Assembly: GCF_030144325.1 (NCBI RefSeq)
Contig: NZ_CP126307.1
Span: 5,298,001-5,362,000, forward strand
DNA length: 64,000 nucleotides
Direction of reading: 5' to 3'
Source of the DNA: Bosea vestrisii
GTDB lineage: Bacteria > Pseudomonadota > Alphaproteobacteria > Rhizobiales > Beijerinckiaceae
Shown here piece after piece: positions 49,434 to 57,474 of this stretch. The translations under genes were made by a program, and so were the position numbers. Every line of letters starts with the position of its first letter. Within the stretch, counting starts at the first letter, position 1. Under the pieces are notes generated by a model, which had not been told where the DNA came from, did no database searches, and saw nothing but the letters and a program-made list of their open reading frames with translations.

Positions 49434-50861
49434 ATGGTGCTGATCTGGCTTTCGCCGCTCATCCTGTTCCTCGGGCTGATCCTGTCGGGCCGCTCGGCGC
49501 TCACCGCCGGGCTGGTCGGCACCCTCTGCGCCGCGCTCGTCGCCTATATCGCTGGCCCCAACCATCCGGACGCCGCTGCGATCATCAGGCATTTCGCCGC
49601 CGGCGCCTGGATCGGCCTGCCGGCGACCCTCGTCATCGTCGCCGGACTCGCCTTCTCGCTCAGCCTGGAGCGGGCGCAGGCCGATGCCGACCCCGCCAAG
49701 CCAGAGCATGGCGCGCTCGCCGAGGCCTGCCTGCTGCGCGGGCCGTTCCTGGAAACCGCGACCGGTTTCGGCGTCGGCTATGTCGTTGCCGTCTCCGATG
49801 CCCGCCGGCTCGGGGTCGACAAGGCGCCGGCGCTGGCGCTCGCGACCTTCAGCCAGATCCTGGTGCCCTGGGGCGCGCTCGGCATCGGCACCAGGATCAG
49901 CGCCGACATCGCCGGTGTTTCACTGACGGCGCTGATCTGGCGGATCGCGGTCGTGACGGCGCTGCTCTGCGCCGCGCTGTTGCCGCTGTTCTGGCGGCTG
50001 TCGCGGCAGGCGGGCTTACCGCCCGCACTCGCCGACCGCGCCGAATGGGCCGGCCTCATCCTGCTGCTGATGGCCCTGCTCGTCGCAGCCAATCTCACTC
50101 TGCCGCTGGAGCTCGCCGCCATCGCGGCGCTGGCGCCGGTGATGCTGCTGCGCTTCCTGCGGGTCAGGGGCTGGGCCGGGCTCGACCGGACGCTGCTGGC
50201 GCGCCTTGCGCCCTATATCGCGCTGGTCATCGCGCTGGCGCTGATGCGGCTGGTGCCGGCGATCCATGATCGGCTGGAGATCCCGTCCTTCAAGCCCTTC
50301 GCCGACGCTTCGGCCTTTGCGCCGCTGCTCTCGCCGGCCTTGCCGCTCATCGCCATCGCGCTCGTCGTCGCCATCAGCCGGGGCGGGGCGAGGCAGGCCA
50401 CGGCATTAATGAAGCTGACGCTGCAGCGCTCAGGGCGCGCGGCGCTGCTGACCTTCCTGCTCGTCGGCATGGCCTGGATCATGGTCGGCTCCGGCCTCGC
50501 CGCCGGCATCGGCCTTGCCGTCAGCAGCGTGCTCGGCTCCTGGTCGGCCGGCGTCGTGCCGGTCGCGGGTGCGCTCGGCGGCTATCTCACCGGCTCGAAC
50601 ACCGGCGCCGGCGCCGTCTCGATGCCGCTTGCCACCGCGCTCGTCCCGGCCGGCGAGGCGAGGCTTCTGGTGATCGCCGCCGCGGTCGTCGCCGGCAGCC
50701 TGCTCACTGCGGTGAGCCCGGTCCGCGTCACCATGGGCCAGGTCCTGATCAAGGCGACGACGGCCGAGACCGGCCAGGCGATGCGCTCGCTCTGGCCCTG
50801 GTTCGCGCTGGTCGCAGGGTTCACGGTCGCCATCGCGCTCATGGCCGCGCAGCTCGCCTGA
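49434..50861 (+). CDS. Lactate permease-family (LctP) transporter
   Basis: A 475-residue membrane protein with about 13 hydrophobic segments. The family motif GPFLETATGFGVGYVVAVSD near residue 100 is that of L-lactate/glycolate permeases, and SMPLATALVPAGEARLLVIA near the end fits too. It is 60-80 residues shorter than the usual LctP (about 550), with the N-terminal region reduced, so activity and substrate are less certain. Start ATG 49434. It follows the Maf gene closely and may share its transcript. Confidence 0.85.
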   Translation: MVLIWLSPLILFLGLILSGRSALTAGLVGTLCAALVAYIAGPNHPDAAAIIRHFAAGAWIGLPATLVIVAGLAFSLSLERAQADADPAKPEHGALAEACLLRGPFLETATGFGVGYVVAVSDARRLGVDKAPALALATFSQILVPWGALGIGTRISADIAGVSLTALIWRIAVVTALLCAALLPLFWRLSRQAGLPPALADRAEWAGLILLLMALLVAANLTLPLELAAIAALAPVMLLRFLRVRGWAGLDRTLLARLAPYIALVIALALMRLVPAIHDRLEIPSFKPFADASAFAPLLSPALPLIAIALVVAISRGGARQATALMKLTLQRSGRAALLTFLLVGMAWIMVGSGLAAGIGLAVSSVLGSWSAGVVPVAGALGGYLTGSNTGAGAVSMPLATALVPAGEARLLVIAAAVVAGSLLTAVSPVRVTMGQVLIKATTAETGQAMRSLWPWFALVAGFTVAIALMAAQLA

Positions 50862-50985
50862 GGCCGGGCGCCGGGGCGCATGCCGGCTTGCACGCCGCGC
50901 GCTTGCCGAGGCCGCTGCGAGTGCCGATGCTGTCGCGATCAGGAGGCGCCGGCATCAGATGGCGCGCGGGGCAGGGAACGTTGGA

Positions 50986-51810
50986 ATGGCTGGACGTCTT
51001 CAAGGCAAGGTCGCGATCGTCGCGGGCGCGGGCTCGGTCGGCCCGGGCTGGGGCAATGGCAAGGCGACCGCGACCGTGTTCGCCCGCGAAGGCGCCAGGG
51101 TCGTCTGCGCCGACCGCAATCTCGACGCCGCCGAGGAGACCGCGAGCATCATCAAGGGCGAGGGCGGCGAGGCCTTCGCGATCCGTACCGACGTCACCAG
51201 CCAGGACGATCTCGCCGCGCTCGTCGAGGCGACGCTCAAGGCCTATGGCCGCATCGACGTGCTCGACAACAATGTCGGCATCGCCGAGGTCGGCAGTGTC
51301 GTCGACCTGCCGCTCGAAACCTGGGAGCGCGTCTTCAAGGTCAACCTGACTGGCTGTTTCCTGGCGATGAAGCATGTCATCCCGGTGATGCAGCGCCAGT
51401 TCGCCGAAAGCGGGCAGGGCGGCTCGATCATCAACATCTCCTCGATCGCCTCGATCCGCCACACCGGCGTGCCCTATGCCAGCTATGGCGCCAGCAAGGC
51501 GGCGATGAACCAGCTCACCCGCACCACCGCAGCGCAATACGCCCCCGAGAAGATCCGGGTGAACGCCGTGCTGCCCGGGCTGATGAAGACCCCGATGGTC
51601 GAGCATTCGGCCGGGCTCGCCCAGACCTATGGCAAGGGCGACGTCGCGGCGATGTGGGCGGCGCGCGACCGGCAGGTTCCGATGGGTCATATGGGCGAGG
51701 CCTGGGACGTCGCCTGGGCGGCGCTCTTCCTCGCCAGCGACGAAGCGCGCTATGTCACCGGCATCGAGCTTCCAGTCGATGGCGGAGTGACCTTGCAATA
51801 TGGCGCCTGA
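50986..51810 (+). CDS. SDR-family oxidoreductase
   Basis: A 274-residue short-chain dehydrogenase: NAD-site VAIVAGAGSVGPGWGNGKAT (an expanded glycine loop), DNNVGIAEVGSV in place of NNAG, catalytic ASYGASKAAMNQL (Tyr-Lys) and PGLMKTPMVEHSAG. The GWGNG insertion in the coenzyme loop marks a subgroup seen in several proteobacteria with uncharacterised substrates. ATG 50986 is used; earlier codons (50959) lack the motif. Its 3' end overlaps the yacG start by 11 bp. Confidence 0.9.
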   Translation: MAGRLQGKVAIVAGAGSVGPGWGNGKATATVFAREGARVVCADRNLDAAEETASIIKGEGGEAFAIRTDVTSQDDLAALVEATLKAYGRIDVLDNNVGIAEVGSVVDLPLETWERVFKVNLTGCFLAMKHVIPVMQRQFAESGQGGSIINISSIASIRHTGVPYASYGASKAAMNQLTRTTAAQYAPEKIRVNAVLPGLMKTPMVEHSAGLAQTYGKGDVAAMWAARDRQVPMGHMGEAWDVAWAALFLASDEARYVTGIELPVDGGVTLQYGA

Positions 51811-52009
51811 ACAACCCGAGAATCCCGTCACGCCTGCGCGGCCCTGCCCGATCTGCGGCAAGCCCGCCGTGCAGCGCTTCAAGCCGTTCTGCTCGGGCCG
51901 CTGCTCCGACATCGACCTCGGCCGCTGGCTCAAGGGCAATTACGTGATTCCGGGCGAGCCGGTGGAAGAAGCCGAGGAAGTGCCGATGCGGCGGGATGAA
52001 GAGAATTGA
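51800..52009 (+). CDS. yacG: DNA gyrase inhibitor YacG
   Basis: A 69-residue zinc protein. The four Cys are in CPICGKPAVQRFKPFCSGRC, the spacing of the YacG zinc finger, followed by the conserved IDLGRWLKGNYVIPGEP. YacG binds GyrB and blocks gyrase. The 11-bp overlap with the SDR gene couples them. In relatives yacG follows maf directly, and the Maf gene is indeed 2.4 kb upstream on the same strand, so the pair was split by insertion of the permease and SDR genes. Confidence 0.95.
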   Translation: MAPEQPENPVTPARPCPICGKPAVQRFKPFCSGRCSDIDLGRWLKGNYVIPGEPVEEAEEVPMRRDEEN

Positions 52010-52068
52010 TCCGGACCACCGGCCCCTCGCTTTGATCGATTGAGGGCTTGGGCTTCGGGCCAGCATTG

Positions 52069-52222
52069 CGCCGTCTTTCCGGGGCTTTGCGATAGCAAAG
52101 AGCCCGGAACCCAGAACCGATATCGGGTGCCGGAAAGGCGTTGCCATTGCTGCGCCACAATGATGGTCGGCATCGGTTCTGGGTTCCGGGCTCAGCCCTG
52201 CGGGCTGCCCCGGAATGACGGC
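52069..52222. repeat. Family D intergenic repeat
   Basis: The outer arms are CGCCGTCTTTCCGGGG and CCCCGGAATGACGGCG. Inside are AGCCCGGAACCCAGAACCGA and TCGGTTCTGGGTTCCGGGCT, perfect complements, and short hairpins GCTTTGCGATAGCAAAG and CAGCCCTGCGGGCTG. It is a large palindromic element of a kind common in alphaproteobacterial genomes. It fills part of the 697-bp gene-free stretch 52010-52706. Confidence 0.85.
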
Positions 52223-52706
52223 GAGCCAGTCGTACCATCGGTCAAAGCCTAGAGCCGTTGGCATTCGACAAAGAAAGGCCCGGCGTTTCCCTCTCGGGAG
52301 GACGCCGGGCCGTTCACTGACCGCCGCGCGACGGGTCAGATACTTTCCGGTGGGCTGATCGCCCTGAATTCCGCCTGCCGCGCGATCGAGCCACCGGTAC
52401 ATCCGCGGCTTGCTCCAGATCGGCGGTAGGCACGGCGCCGTTACCGGCGCCGCCGCATAAACCCGGCCACAGCGCTTTGGTTCCAGGCTTTGTTCACGCC
52501 GGAAGGGCGGCCGCGCTCGCAGCCTGCCGGATCGGCGGCGCCATCCGCTTTGGCGCAGCAAAACGCCCGCGCAGCTCGCTGTTTTGACGCCTGCGCAGTC
52601 CCGGACGAAAATTTCACACGGGCCGGATCGTTTGTCGGCTGGACAGCCCGTGCCCATGCATCTATATCGCCTCCCACCAACCGAAGCGCAGCGCGCTTCG
52701 CGGGAC
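52223..52706. other. Gene-free stretch before tRNA-Phe, with a minus-strand terminator
   Basis: I see no coding sequence that looks real, although the minus strand carries an open frame at 52441-52680. A strong hairpin at 52277-52311 is followed by a U-rich run on the minus strand, so something on that strand should be transcribed from nearer the tRNA. A small palindrome GGCGCCGTTACCGGCGCC is at about 52434-52451. On the plus strand, CTATAT (52662-52667) with CTGGAC 17 bp upstream may be the tRNA promoter. Confidence 0.4.
52271..52311 (-). terminator. Rho-independent terminator on the minus strand, orphan
   Basis: Stem GGCCCGGCGT (52277-52286) with ACGCCGGGCC (52302-52311), a perfect 10-bp match, and a 15-base loop. 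Read on the minus strand the stem is followed by TTTCTTTGTCG, a weak U tract. No minus-strand gene that should end here is recognisable between this point and the tRNA, so it may close a small RNA or an unrecognised short gene. Confidence 0.7.
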
Positions 52707-52782
52707 GCCCAGGTAGCTCAGTTGGTAGAGCATGCGACTGAAAATCGCAGTGTCGCTGGTTCGATTCCAGCCCTGGGCACCA
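52707..52782 (+). tRNA. tRNA-Phe (anticodon GAA)
   Basis: A full cloverleaf of 76 nt. Acceptor arms GCCCAGG and CCTGGGC pair, the D arm holds AGCTCAGTTGGTAGAGC, the anticodon loop is CTGAAAA with GAA in the centre, the T arm is CTGGTTCGATTCCAG and the 3' CCA is encoded. It decodes UUC and UUU. The 3' end is followed by a low-GC region, a frequent site of island insertion, though no integrase is seen. Confidence 0.97.
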
Positions 52783-53143
52783 TTCGCATTTCGGCGCACC
52801 TTTACGTCCTAGAGATGATTGGCGCTCATCGGCTTCGTTTATGAAGCTGCCGCGCGCCCGGAGTAGACCAGCGGCTTGGAACGGTCCTGACTCGCGCGCC
52901 TAGCCGACCTACAGGCGCGGTCGAGACGTTGGCAGGCAGTGCTAATGCTCTCCTCTGAAGCCGCTGGCGGTCCAATGGTGATCGTGGCGGCCACCTCTGG
53001 CCGCGTGGCCAAATTCCCCCTGCGGATCACCGGTCGCGTATTGGCCGCCACCCAAAAAGTTCCTTCATATGGATGATGCGCCCTTCCGGCGAAAGCAGGA
53101 AACTGCCGAGCACAAAGGATATTTTTAGATCGGAGAGGCAGTC
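52783..53143. other. Gene-free segment after tRNA-Phe, with a long inverted repeat
   Basis: A 361-bp stretch with no supported gene. GTGGCGGCCA (52984-52993) and TGGCCGCCAC (53042-53051) are perfect inverted 10-mers 48 bp apart, the second followed by CCAAAAAGTTCC. The minus strand there reads protein-like but short text (70 codons), possibly a degraded insertion sequence. The last 60 bp before the next gene become AT-rich, so the left edge of the foreign segment lies near 53060-53100. Confidence 0.35.
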
Positions 53144-53574
53144 ATGAGCAAGATAATGCAGATAACATCCGCGGTCGATTTTGGCTCTCTTCATAATGCC
53201 GTTGTTATGATCAATTCAGAAACTGCCGTTGTCGGTGTTTATCAAGATAATCATGTTGTAATTGAGCTTAGGTCGCTCGGGTATGAATTGGCGATCTTCC
53301 AATATTCGGCTAACACGAACGTAAAAATATATCTCATGGGGGAGATGGCAATCAAACCCAGCATCCCGGCGGGACTGTGCAGTTAAAAAAGAATAGCAAG
53401 GCTTATCTAAGAGTATATCCTAGCGGGGCGGGTTGGGGAAAGGCCTCTGGAAATAAGCCGTATCAGGAATCTGGGCAGTATCAAATCAAAGCAAAGAATG
53501 GGCCAAAAATCCTGACATCCATAATATTCAAAGTACACCCTCTGCCGGGTCAGTCATTGTTTGGGTCATATTGA
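53144..53574 (+). pseudogene. AT-rich small gene split by a one-base shift at a G run
   Basis: From ATG 53144 (GGAGAGG upstream) comes MSKIMQITSAVDFGSLHNAV and a beta-strand-rich text to IYLMG, then a stop at 53386. One frame over, the text continues GDGNQTQHPGGTVQLKKNSK and AYLRVYPSGAGWGKASGN to 53574. The change occurs at GGGGG (53338-53342): a sixth G joins the two into one protein of about 143 residues. GC content is far below the surroundings, so the gene is recent foreign DNA. No family is recognisable; the Gly/Asn-rich centre and many strands suggest a small beta-fold protein. Confidence 0.65.
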
Positions 53575-53655
53575 GTGAGCGAAGATCGAACAAGGCTTGA
53601 ACCGCGGCGCCGAGGCAGGTTGCCGCATCTCCAACGCCGCCGCTCCCTTTATTTG

Positions 53656-53940
53656 TCACCCCAGCCGCCGATCACGCTCCTCAACGATCCGCTCTATCGT
53701 CGCCTGATACTCCGCCAGCAGCTCCTGCAACGGCCCAATATTCCGGAAAGCCCGCTGATCCTGCTCTTCCTCGCCTTGCTCGTCCCAGGCGGCGATCGCC
53801 TCGTCGGCGGCAGCGAGGTGATCGGCTGACGGGGAGGGCGGTGGCGTGGCGCCGGCCTCCTCGACGATGCGCAGGGCGATCCGGCGGCGCAGTTCGTCTG
53901 CGCGTTGGAGCATCGGCTCGAGCGGGTCGGTGTAGGGCAT
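53656..53940 (-). CDS. Hypothetical helical protein
   Basis: A 94-residue acidic protein: MPYTDPLEPMLQRADELRRR, then LAAADEAIAAWDEQGEEEQD and LLAEYQATIERIVEERDRRL, likely two helices forming a coiled coil, with no signal peptide or membrane segment. It is divergent from the MgtC gene, 106 bp away. A plus-strand frame overlaps this region but lacks protein-like composition. Short Glu-rich proteins like this are common and uncharacterised. Confidence 0.6.
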   Translation of the reverse strand: MPYTDPLEPMLQRADELRRRIALRIVEEAGATPPPSPSADHLAAADEAIAAWDEQGEEEQDQRAFRNIGPLQELLAEYQATIERIVEERDRRLG

Positions 53941-54046
53941 CTGTCGAACCTTGTTTCGCCAATCTGGGCCGGACAAGCGGCGCGCGGCAACACCTCGCTC
54001 CTTCGCGCGTTGACGCCCCACGATCAATCGCTGTGGGGATAGTGGC

Positions 54047-54517
54047 ATGAACTTCGACATCTGGGCCGAGATCGATCTGTTGCTGCGCCTGCTGGCCGGG
54101 ATGGCGGCGGGGATCGTCGTCGGCTGGGAGCGCACCGGCCGGCAGCAGGCGGCCGGTATCCGCACCTTCGGCCTCGTCGGCCTCGGCACCGCCGCCGCGG
54201 CGACGATCTTCAGCCAGCCGGACCAGATCGACGCCGCCAGCCGCGTCGTGCAGGGGCTCCTCACCGGCATCGGCTTTCTGGGCGCCGGCGTCATCGTGCT
54301 GCGCAAGGGCCAGACCACGCCGCAGGGCCTGACCACGGCGGCGGCGATTTGGGTCACCGCGGCGCTCGGCTGCGCCGCCGGTCTCGGCGACCATGCGATC
54401 GTGCTCTCGGCGACGGTACTCGGCCTGGGTTTGTTGATCGTCGATCATTCGATCGAGCGCCGGGCCGGGCGGCCGGCGCCGTCCGCAGAGGGCAGCGGCG
54501 ACGAGGGAGCCGGCTGA
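54047..54517 (+). CDS. MgtC/SapB-family membrane protein
   Basis: A 156-residue inner-membrane protein matching the MgtC/SapB fold: LLLRLLAGMAAGIVVGWERT, GRQQAAGIRTFGLVGLGTAA, TGIGFLGAGVIVLRKGQTTP and GLTTAAAIWVTAALGCAAGL are the core motifs of the family, with five hydrophobic segments. MgtC helps survival in low magnesium and inside phagocytes in some pathogens; most members are uncharacterised. The length is that of the short SapB type without the C-terminal ACT-like domain. Start ATG 54047. Confidence 0.93.
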   Translation: MNFDIWAEIDLLLRLLAGMAAGIVVGWERTGRQQAAGIRTFGLVGLGTAAAATIFSQPDQIDAASRVVQGLLTGIGFLGAGVIVLRKGQTTPQGLTTAAAIWVTAALGCAAGLGDHAIVLSATVLGLGLLIVDHSIERRAGRPAPSAEGSGDEGAG

Positions 54518-54834
54518 TCCTGTTGAAAACCGTCGCGTCGGCAGTCCGATTTCAGCGTCGGAAAGCCGCTCGCTTTTGCGAGTGAAACCCGGCCATTGAC
54601 GCGAACGGCTCACCCTGCGCGCGAGAGCTTGCGCTGCGGCGTTCTGTTCGCGGGGGCGCTTTCAGCCTTGGCGGACCTGCGGGAATTCGGCACAGCATTC
54701 AAGCTGGCCGTGCGAATCTCCCGCGCTTTCTCATCACAGAATTGCCTTCTTTCTTAAGCAAACGCCCCCATCCTTCACCTGCCTTTCCCGCGATCTCCCA
54801 CCGCAAGGCGGACCATGACGATGTGGTTTCGACC
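54518..54834. other. Gene-free segment before the peptidase gene
   Basis: A 317-bp gap. There is a small hairpin, CTCGCTTTTGCGAG (about 54569-54582), with no U tract, and the duplicated phrase GACCATGACGATG at about 54813 and 54832, which offers two similar start regions before the peptidase gene. No other gene or signal is convincing. Confidence 0.35.
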
Positions 54835-55461
54835 ATGACGATGCCTGCCTCCATCGCGATATGGACCATCGGCGTCGCGCTGCTGGTCGGAACTCTGCCA
54901 GGCCCTGCCCAGGCCGAGCAACTCGCGGCGAGGACCCGCGGATCGGCGTCGCCGCCGCCGGCATTCGTGAGTTTCTGCGCCAAGAACCCGGCGGAATGTC
55001 GAAAGTCCGGGGCCGTGACGCGGCAGGTCGTCCTGACCCCGGAGCGCCAGCGCGACCTGCAGGAGGTCAATGCGCGGGTGAATTCCGCCATCTCCGAGAT
55101 CTCCGACCGGGAGCATCATGGCCGCGAGGATGTCTGGAGCATCCCGACCGACGGGCAGGGCGATTGCGAGGATTTCGCGCTTTTGAAGCGCAGGCAGCTG
55201 ATCGAGCGTGGCTGGCCGTCCTCGGCCCTGCTGATCGCGGTCGTCGGCACGCCCGCCGGCGAGGGCCACGCGGTGCTGATGGCCGCGACCTCCGAAGGGG
55301 ATCTCGTTCTCGACAACAAGACCTCCCGCCTCCTGAACTGGACGCAAACCGGATACCTGTTCTTCACGCGCATGTCGCAGGCCAATCCGCGTGCCTGGGA
55401 AGCGATCGATGGCGGCACGATCGCCGTCACCGCCGCGACCCGGCGCCCATCTCGGCCCTGA
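54835..55461 (+). CDS. Transglutaminase-like cysteine peptidase (BTLCP)
   Basis: A 208-residue exported protein of the bacterial transglutaminase-like cysteine protease family. Signal peptide ASIAIWTIGVALLVGTLPGP ends AQA. The catalytic Cys, His and Asp are in QGDCEDFALLKRRQLIERGW, AGEGHAVLMAATS and GDLVLDNKTSRLLNW. Relatives act in the periplasm, some trimming LapA-type adhesins. ATG 54835 is used; 54841 or an upstream TTG (54742) are alternatives. A second copy of the start sequence 19 bp upstream is out of frame. Confidence 0.88.
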   Translation: MTMPASIAIWTIGVALLVGTLPGPAQAEQLAARTRGSASPPPAFVSFCAKNPAECRKSGAVTRQVVLTPERQRDLQEVNARVNSAISEISDREHHGREDVWSIPTDGQGDCEDFALLKRRQLIERGWPSSALLIAVVGTPAGEGHAVLMAATSEGDLVLDNKTSRLLNWTQTGYLFFTRMSQANPRAWEAIDGGTIAVTAATRRPSRP

Positions 55462-55626
55462 CCGGCCTGATTGCCGAGGATGGCTGTTCCGAGAAGCCGG
55501 GACATATGAGGACGTGCTCGCTTTGCTTTGCGTCGGCTGCTGGTCGAGACCAGGGTCATCCGGCGTACTGGAGCGCGCGTGATCCGATCAGGCTGGTGCG
55601 CAGCCTGATCGGATAGGTCTCCGGGC

Positions 55627-57474
55627 TCAACGGCTGCTGCCGCCGTGGCCGCCACCGCCATTGCCGCCGCCGTTGCCGCCACCGCCGTTGCCGCCACCGC
55701 CGCCGTGGCCACCGCCACCATTGCCACCGCCGCCATTACCGCCGCCGCCGTGGCCACCGCCACCGCCATTACCGCCGCCGCCAGCGCCGTTGCCACCGCC
55801 ACCGTGGCCACCGCCGCCATTACCGCCGCCGCCGTGACCACCGCCGCCGTCGCCGCCGCCACCGTGGCCACCGCCACCGTGGCCACCGCCGCCATGACCG
55901 CCGCCGCCGTGACCGCCGCCGCCATGACCACCGCCGCCGTGACCGCCGCCACCGTGACCGCCGCCACCATGGCCGCCACCACCGTGACCGCCGCCGCCGC
56001 CGCCACCGTGGCCACCGCCGCCATGACCACCGCCGCCGTGACCGCCGCCACCATGGCCGCCACCACCGTGACCGCCGCCGCCCTGACCGCCACCACCGTG
56101 ACCACCGCCGCCGTGGCCGCCACCGCCATGACCGCCACCGCCCTGACCGCCACCACCGTGACCACCGCCGCCGTGGCCGCCACCGCCATGACCGCCACCG
56201 CCGTGACCGCCGCCACCATGGCCGCCGCCGCCGTGACCACCGTCACCATGGCCGCCACCGCCGTGACCACCGCCGCCGTGACCGCCGCCACCGTGACCGC
56301 CGCCACCATGGCCGCCACCGCCGCCGCCACCGTGGCCACCGCCGCCATGACCACCGCCGCCGTGACCGCCGCCACCGTGACCGCCGCCACCATGGCCGCC
56401 ACCACCGTGACCGCCGCCGCCCTGACCGCCACCACCGTGACCACCGCCGCCGTGGCCGCCACCGCCATGACCGCCACCGCCGTGACCGCCGCCGCCGTGA
56501 CCACCGCCGCCGTGGCCGCCACCGCCATGACCGCCACCGCCCTGACCGCCACCACCGTGACCACCGCCGCCGTGGCCGCCACCGCCATGACCGCCACCGC
56601 CGTGACCGCCGCCGCCGTGACCGCCGCCGCCATGGCCGCCACCGTCGTGACCGCCACCGCCTTGGCCGCCGCCGCCCTGACCGCCGCCACCGCCGCCCTG
56701 GCCGCCGCCACCGCCACCGCCGCCCTGACCGCCACCACCGCTGCCTTGGCCGCCACCGCCCTGACCGCCACCACTCTGGCCGCCACCGCCGCTGCCGCCG
56801 CTATTCGAGTTGCCTGCCGAACTGCCGCTCGAGGCGTTTCCTACACCGCCGGTGGAACCTTCACCGCCGTTGCGGTCGCTTCCACCGGAGTTCGGAGCGC
56901 CACCCGAAGACAAGGCTCCCGTCGTCAGGGGCGGGCACATCCAGTATTGACTGCCGCCCTGCTGAACCAGAGTGCACGCGGTATTGGGTGCGCGTGTGCG
57001 CCTGCCATTGGAGGCAACCGCGTTGTAATATTGGACATTGCTGGCCGCGGCTCCCTGAGGTGCTGGAGCGGGCGCGCCGATCGACGCGGTGGTCAGCGGC
57101 GGGCACGTCCACAGCTGTTCGCTGGCATACTGCACGACGATGCAATCCCGGCTCGGCGCCCGCGTTCTACGGCCATTCGGGGATACGGCGTTGTAGTATC
57201 GCACCCCACCGGCGTCCGCCAGCGTCGGCCCGGCCCCCGACGGGGCCGCGCTCGGGCGGAACGGGTTGCCGCGCGCTGCCGGATCGCATTCCCACAGCCA
57301 GTTGTTTCTGATGAGCTTGCGTTCGCAGGCGCCGTGAGGACGCGCTGTCGCGGTGCCGTCCATTGCGGCACCCGCATGATACTCTGGCCACGGGCCAGCC
57401 CCCTGAGCGTAAGCAAAGCTCGAGGTGGTAGCGAGAAGTCCGGCAATAAAGATCTTGCTCTGCAGGTATCGCAT
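55627..57474 (-). CDS. Secreted protein with a long His/Gly pentapeptide repeat tract
   Basis: A 615-residue exported protein. Residues 1-24 form a signal peptide (MRYLQSKIFIAGLLATTSSF...AQG), GGGAGG before ATG 57474. Residues 25-205 hold two similar Cys-containing modules: YYNAVSPNGRRTRAPSRDC with LWTCPPLTTAS, and YYNAVASNGRRTRAPNTAC with YWMCPPLTTGA. From about residue 235 to the end the protein is almost only Gly, His and some Gln/Asn/Asp, mostly HGGGG units, with roughly fifty His. Function unknown; such tracts can bind Ni, Zn or Cu. The repeats occupy 55627 to about 56790 in DNA. Confidence 0.85.
   Translation of the reverse strand: MRYLQSKIFIAGLLATTSSFAYAQGAGPWPEYHAGAAMDGTATARPHGACERKLIRNNWLWECDPAARGNPFRPSAAPSGAGPTLADAGGVRYYNAVSPNGRRTRAPSRDCIVVQYASEQLWTCPPLTTASIGAPAPAPQGAAASNVQYYNAVASNGRRTRAPNTACTLVQQGGSQYWMCPPLTTGALSSGGAPNSGGSDRNGGEGSTGGVGNASSGSSAGNSNSGGSGGGGQSGGGQGGGGQGSGGGGQGGGGGGGGQGGGGGGQGGGGQGGGGHDGGGHGGGGHGGGGHGGGGHGGGGHGGGGHGGGGQGGGGHGGGGHGGGGHGGGGHGGGGHGGGGHGGGGHGGGGQGGGGHGGGGHGGGGHGGGGHGGGGHGGGGHGGGGGGGHGGGGHGGGGHGGGGHGGGGHGDGGHGGGGHGGGGHGGGGHGGGGHGGGGHGGGGQGGGGHGGGGHGGGGHGGGGQGGGGHGGGGHGGGGHGGGGHGGGGHGGGGGGGHGGGGHGGGGHGGGGHGGGGHGGGGHGGGGHGGGGHGGGGHGGGGDGGGGHGGGGNGGGGHGGGGNGAGGGGNGGGGGHGGGGNGGGGNGGGGHGGGGGNGGGGNGGGNGGGGHGGSSR
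55858..56650. repeat. 15-bp minisatellite coding HGGGG, with a 60-bp higher-order unit
   Basis: Read on the plus strand, units of 15 bases such as CCGTGACCGCCGCCA follow one another with third-base changes only. Sets of four combine into 60-bp blocks: the blocks starting near 56083 and 56143, and again near 56421 and 56541, are almost the same (each begins CTGACCGCCACCACCGTGAC). Expansion by slippage or unequal crossing-over is the natural reading. All unit lengths are multiples of three, so the frame is kept. Confidence 0.95.

Noticed and set aside
52441..52680. A 79-codon minus-strand frame ending in Arg residues before the orphan terminator
   Set aside because: No ribosome-binding site, composition random, and the terminator is over 120 bp away; kept only as a hint of transcription.
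52839..53051. A 70-codon minus-strand frame after the tRNA
   Set aside because: It has no family match or start signal. At best it is a decayed insertion-sequence fragment.
53575..53829. An 84-codon plus-strand frame
   Set aside because: Proline and leucine rich shadow of the minus-strand helical protein at 53656-53940.
55858..56650. CRISPR-like array
   Set aside because: The units are 15 bp, directly joined and coding; there are no unique spacers and no cas genes.
55116..56786. A 556-codon minus-strand frame of Ala/Val repeats
   Set aside because: Another frame of the same repeat, running on through the peptidase gene on the opposite strand. The HGGGG frame has the signal peptide and ribosome-binding site.
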